6,918 nucleotides of DNA, from NCBI GenBank assembly GCA_003511885.1, contig DOIX01000170.1, positions 1-6,918 on the forward strand. Direction: 5' to 3'. The notes under the pieces are model-generated. The model ran no database searches. It saw only the letters and a list, made by a program, of their open reading frames with translations, and was not told the DNA's origin. This stretch comes from Cyanobacteria bacterium UBA11153 (lineage in GTDB: Bacteria > Cyanobacteriota > Cyanobacteriia > Cyanobacteriales > Coleofasciculaceae). Shown in pieces: positions 6,817-6,918 of the stretch; position 1 is the first letter of the stretch, and each line of letters opens with the position of its first letter. The position numbers and the translations under genes were made by a program.

Positions 6817-6896
6817 GTAGGGGTGAAGCATTCGGGCGATATGATAACAAGAAAACCAATAATATTTATGTCCGAATGCTTCACCCTGCCCCTTAC
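6817..6896. repeat. MITE-like inverted repeat GTAGGGGTGAAGCATTCGG
   Basis: GTGAAGCATTCGG (6823-6835) pairs perfectly with CCGAATGCTTCAC (6872-6884). An outer arm GTAGGGG (6817-6823) is near-complementary to CCCCTTAC (6889-6896). A 36-base A/T-rich centre with no coding potential separates the arms. The arrangement resembles the small palindromic intergenic repeats common in filamentous cyanobacteria. It could fold into a long hairpin at the 3' side of hetR, about 250 bp past the stop. Confidence 0.65.
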
Positions 6897-6918
6897 GATA
6901 AGATTAAAATAACCCTGT

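Larger units (their letters stand above)
6565..6918. repeat. Repeat mosaic downstream of hetR
   Basis: No gene is supported in these 354 bp. The left part has TTATTGG units, including GGTTATTGGCCTG (6584-6596), shared with the spacer upstream of patX. It also holds the 14-bp direct repeat AAGGTTATCGCCGG (6608-6621 and 6664-6677). The middle contains CACGCTTCGCTAACGCCCCTAC-type sequence, a HIP1 site (6742-6749) and the 11-bp direct repeat CACCCACCAAT (6770-6780, 6803-6813). CCCCTACA at 6709-6716 is the complement of TGTAGGGG at 6816-6823. The right end is a MITE-like inverted repeat listed separately. Confidence 0.65.

Overview
The window comes from a filamentous cyanobacterium. The decisive evidence is a full-length hetR (5665-6564, 299 codons), the master regulator of cell patterning and differentiation in filamentous cyanobacteria. 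Supporting evidence is four copies of the cyanobacterial HIP1 octamer GCGATCGC (129, 305, 678, 6742) and dispersed GTAGGGG/GAAGCATTCGG-type intergenic repeats. Nothing here shows whether the strain makes heterocysts: hetR also occurs in filamentous strains that do not, and I see no NtcA-type site (GTA-N8-TAC) in front of patX.

Layout. On the minus strand lie a zinc-dependent medium-chain dehydrogenase (221-1267) and, upstream of it, a ParA-type ATPase with an N-terminal restriction-endonuclease-like domain (1452-2603). Divergent from the ParA gene, after a 243-bp repeat-containing spacer, is a small plus-strand gene (2847-3110). It encodes an 87-residue protein with a hydrophobic N-terminus and a C-terminal RGSGR pentapeptide. 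This matches PatX, the RGSGR-peptide precursor that accompanies HetR across filamentous cyanobacteria. Next comes about 810 bp without a convincing gene (3111-3920). It holds a good extended -10 promoter and a degenerate TnpB-type right-end hairpin. An IscB transposon-derived unit follows: a structured region that looks like an omega-RNA (about 3921-4135), the RuvC/HNH nuclease gene iscB (4176-5459) and a right-end hairpin (5469-5482). A leader of roughly 160 bp then precedes hetR. The last 354 bp is a mosaic of inverted and direct repeats.

How the parts relate. patX and hetR would be the inhibitor-peptide precursor and its receptor/activator of one patterning circuit. HetR in this window keeps the acidic hood residues (E253, E254, D256) implicated in RGSGR binding in Anabaena. 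The two genes lie in the same orientation with the IscB element between them. The element therefore lengthens the interval to about 2.5 kb and may affect transcription into hetR. An IscB guide is normally taken from the sequence just left of the element, so this RNA would be expected to recognise the uninserted patX-hetR interval, a possible retention or homing arrangement in a polyploid chromosome. That last point is inference. The dehydrogenase and the ParA-like gene have no evident functional link to the patterning genes.
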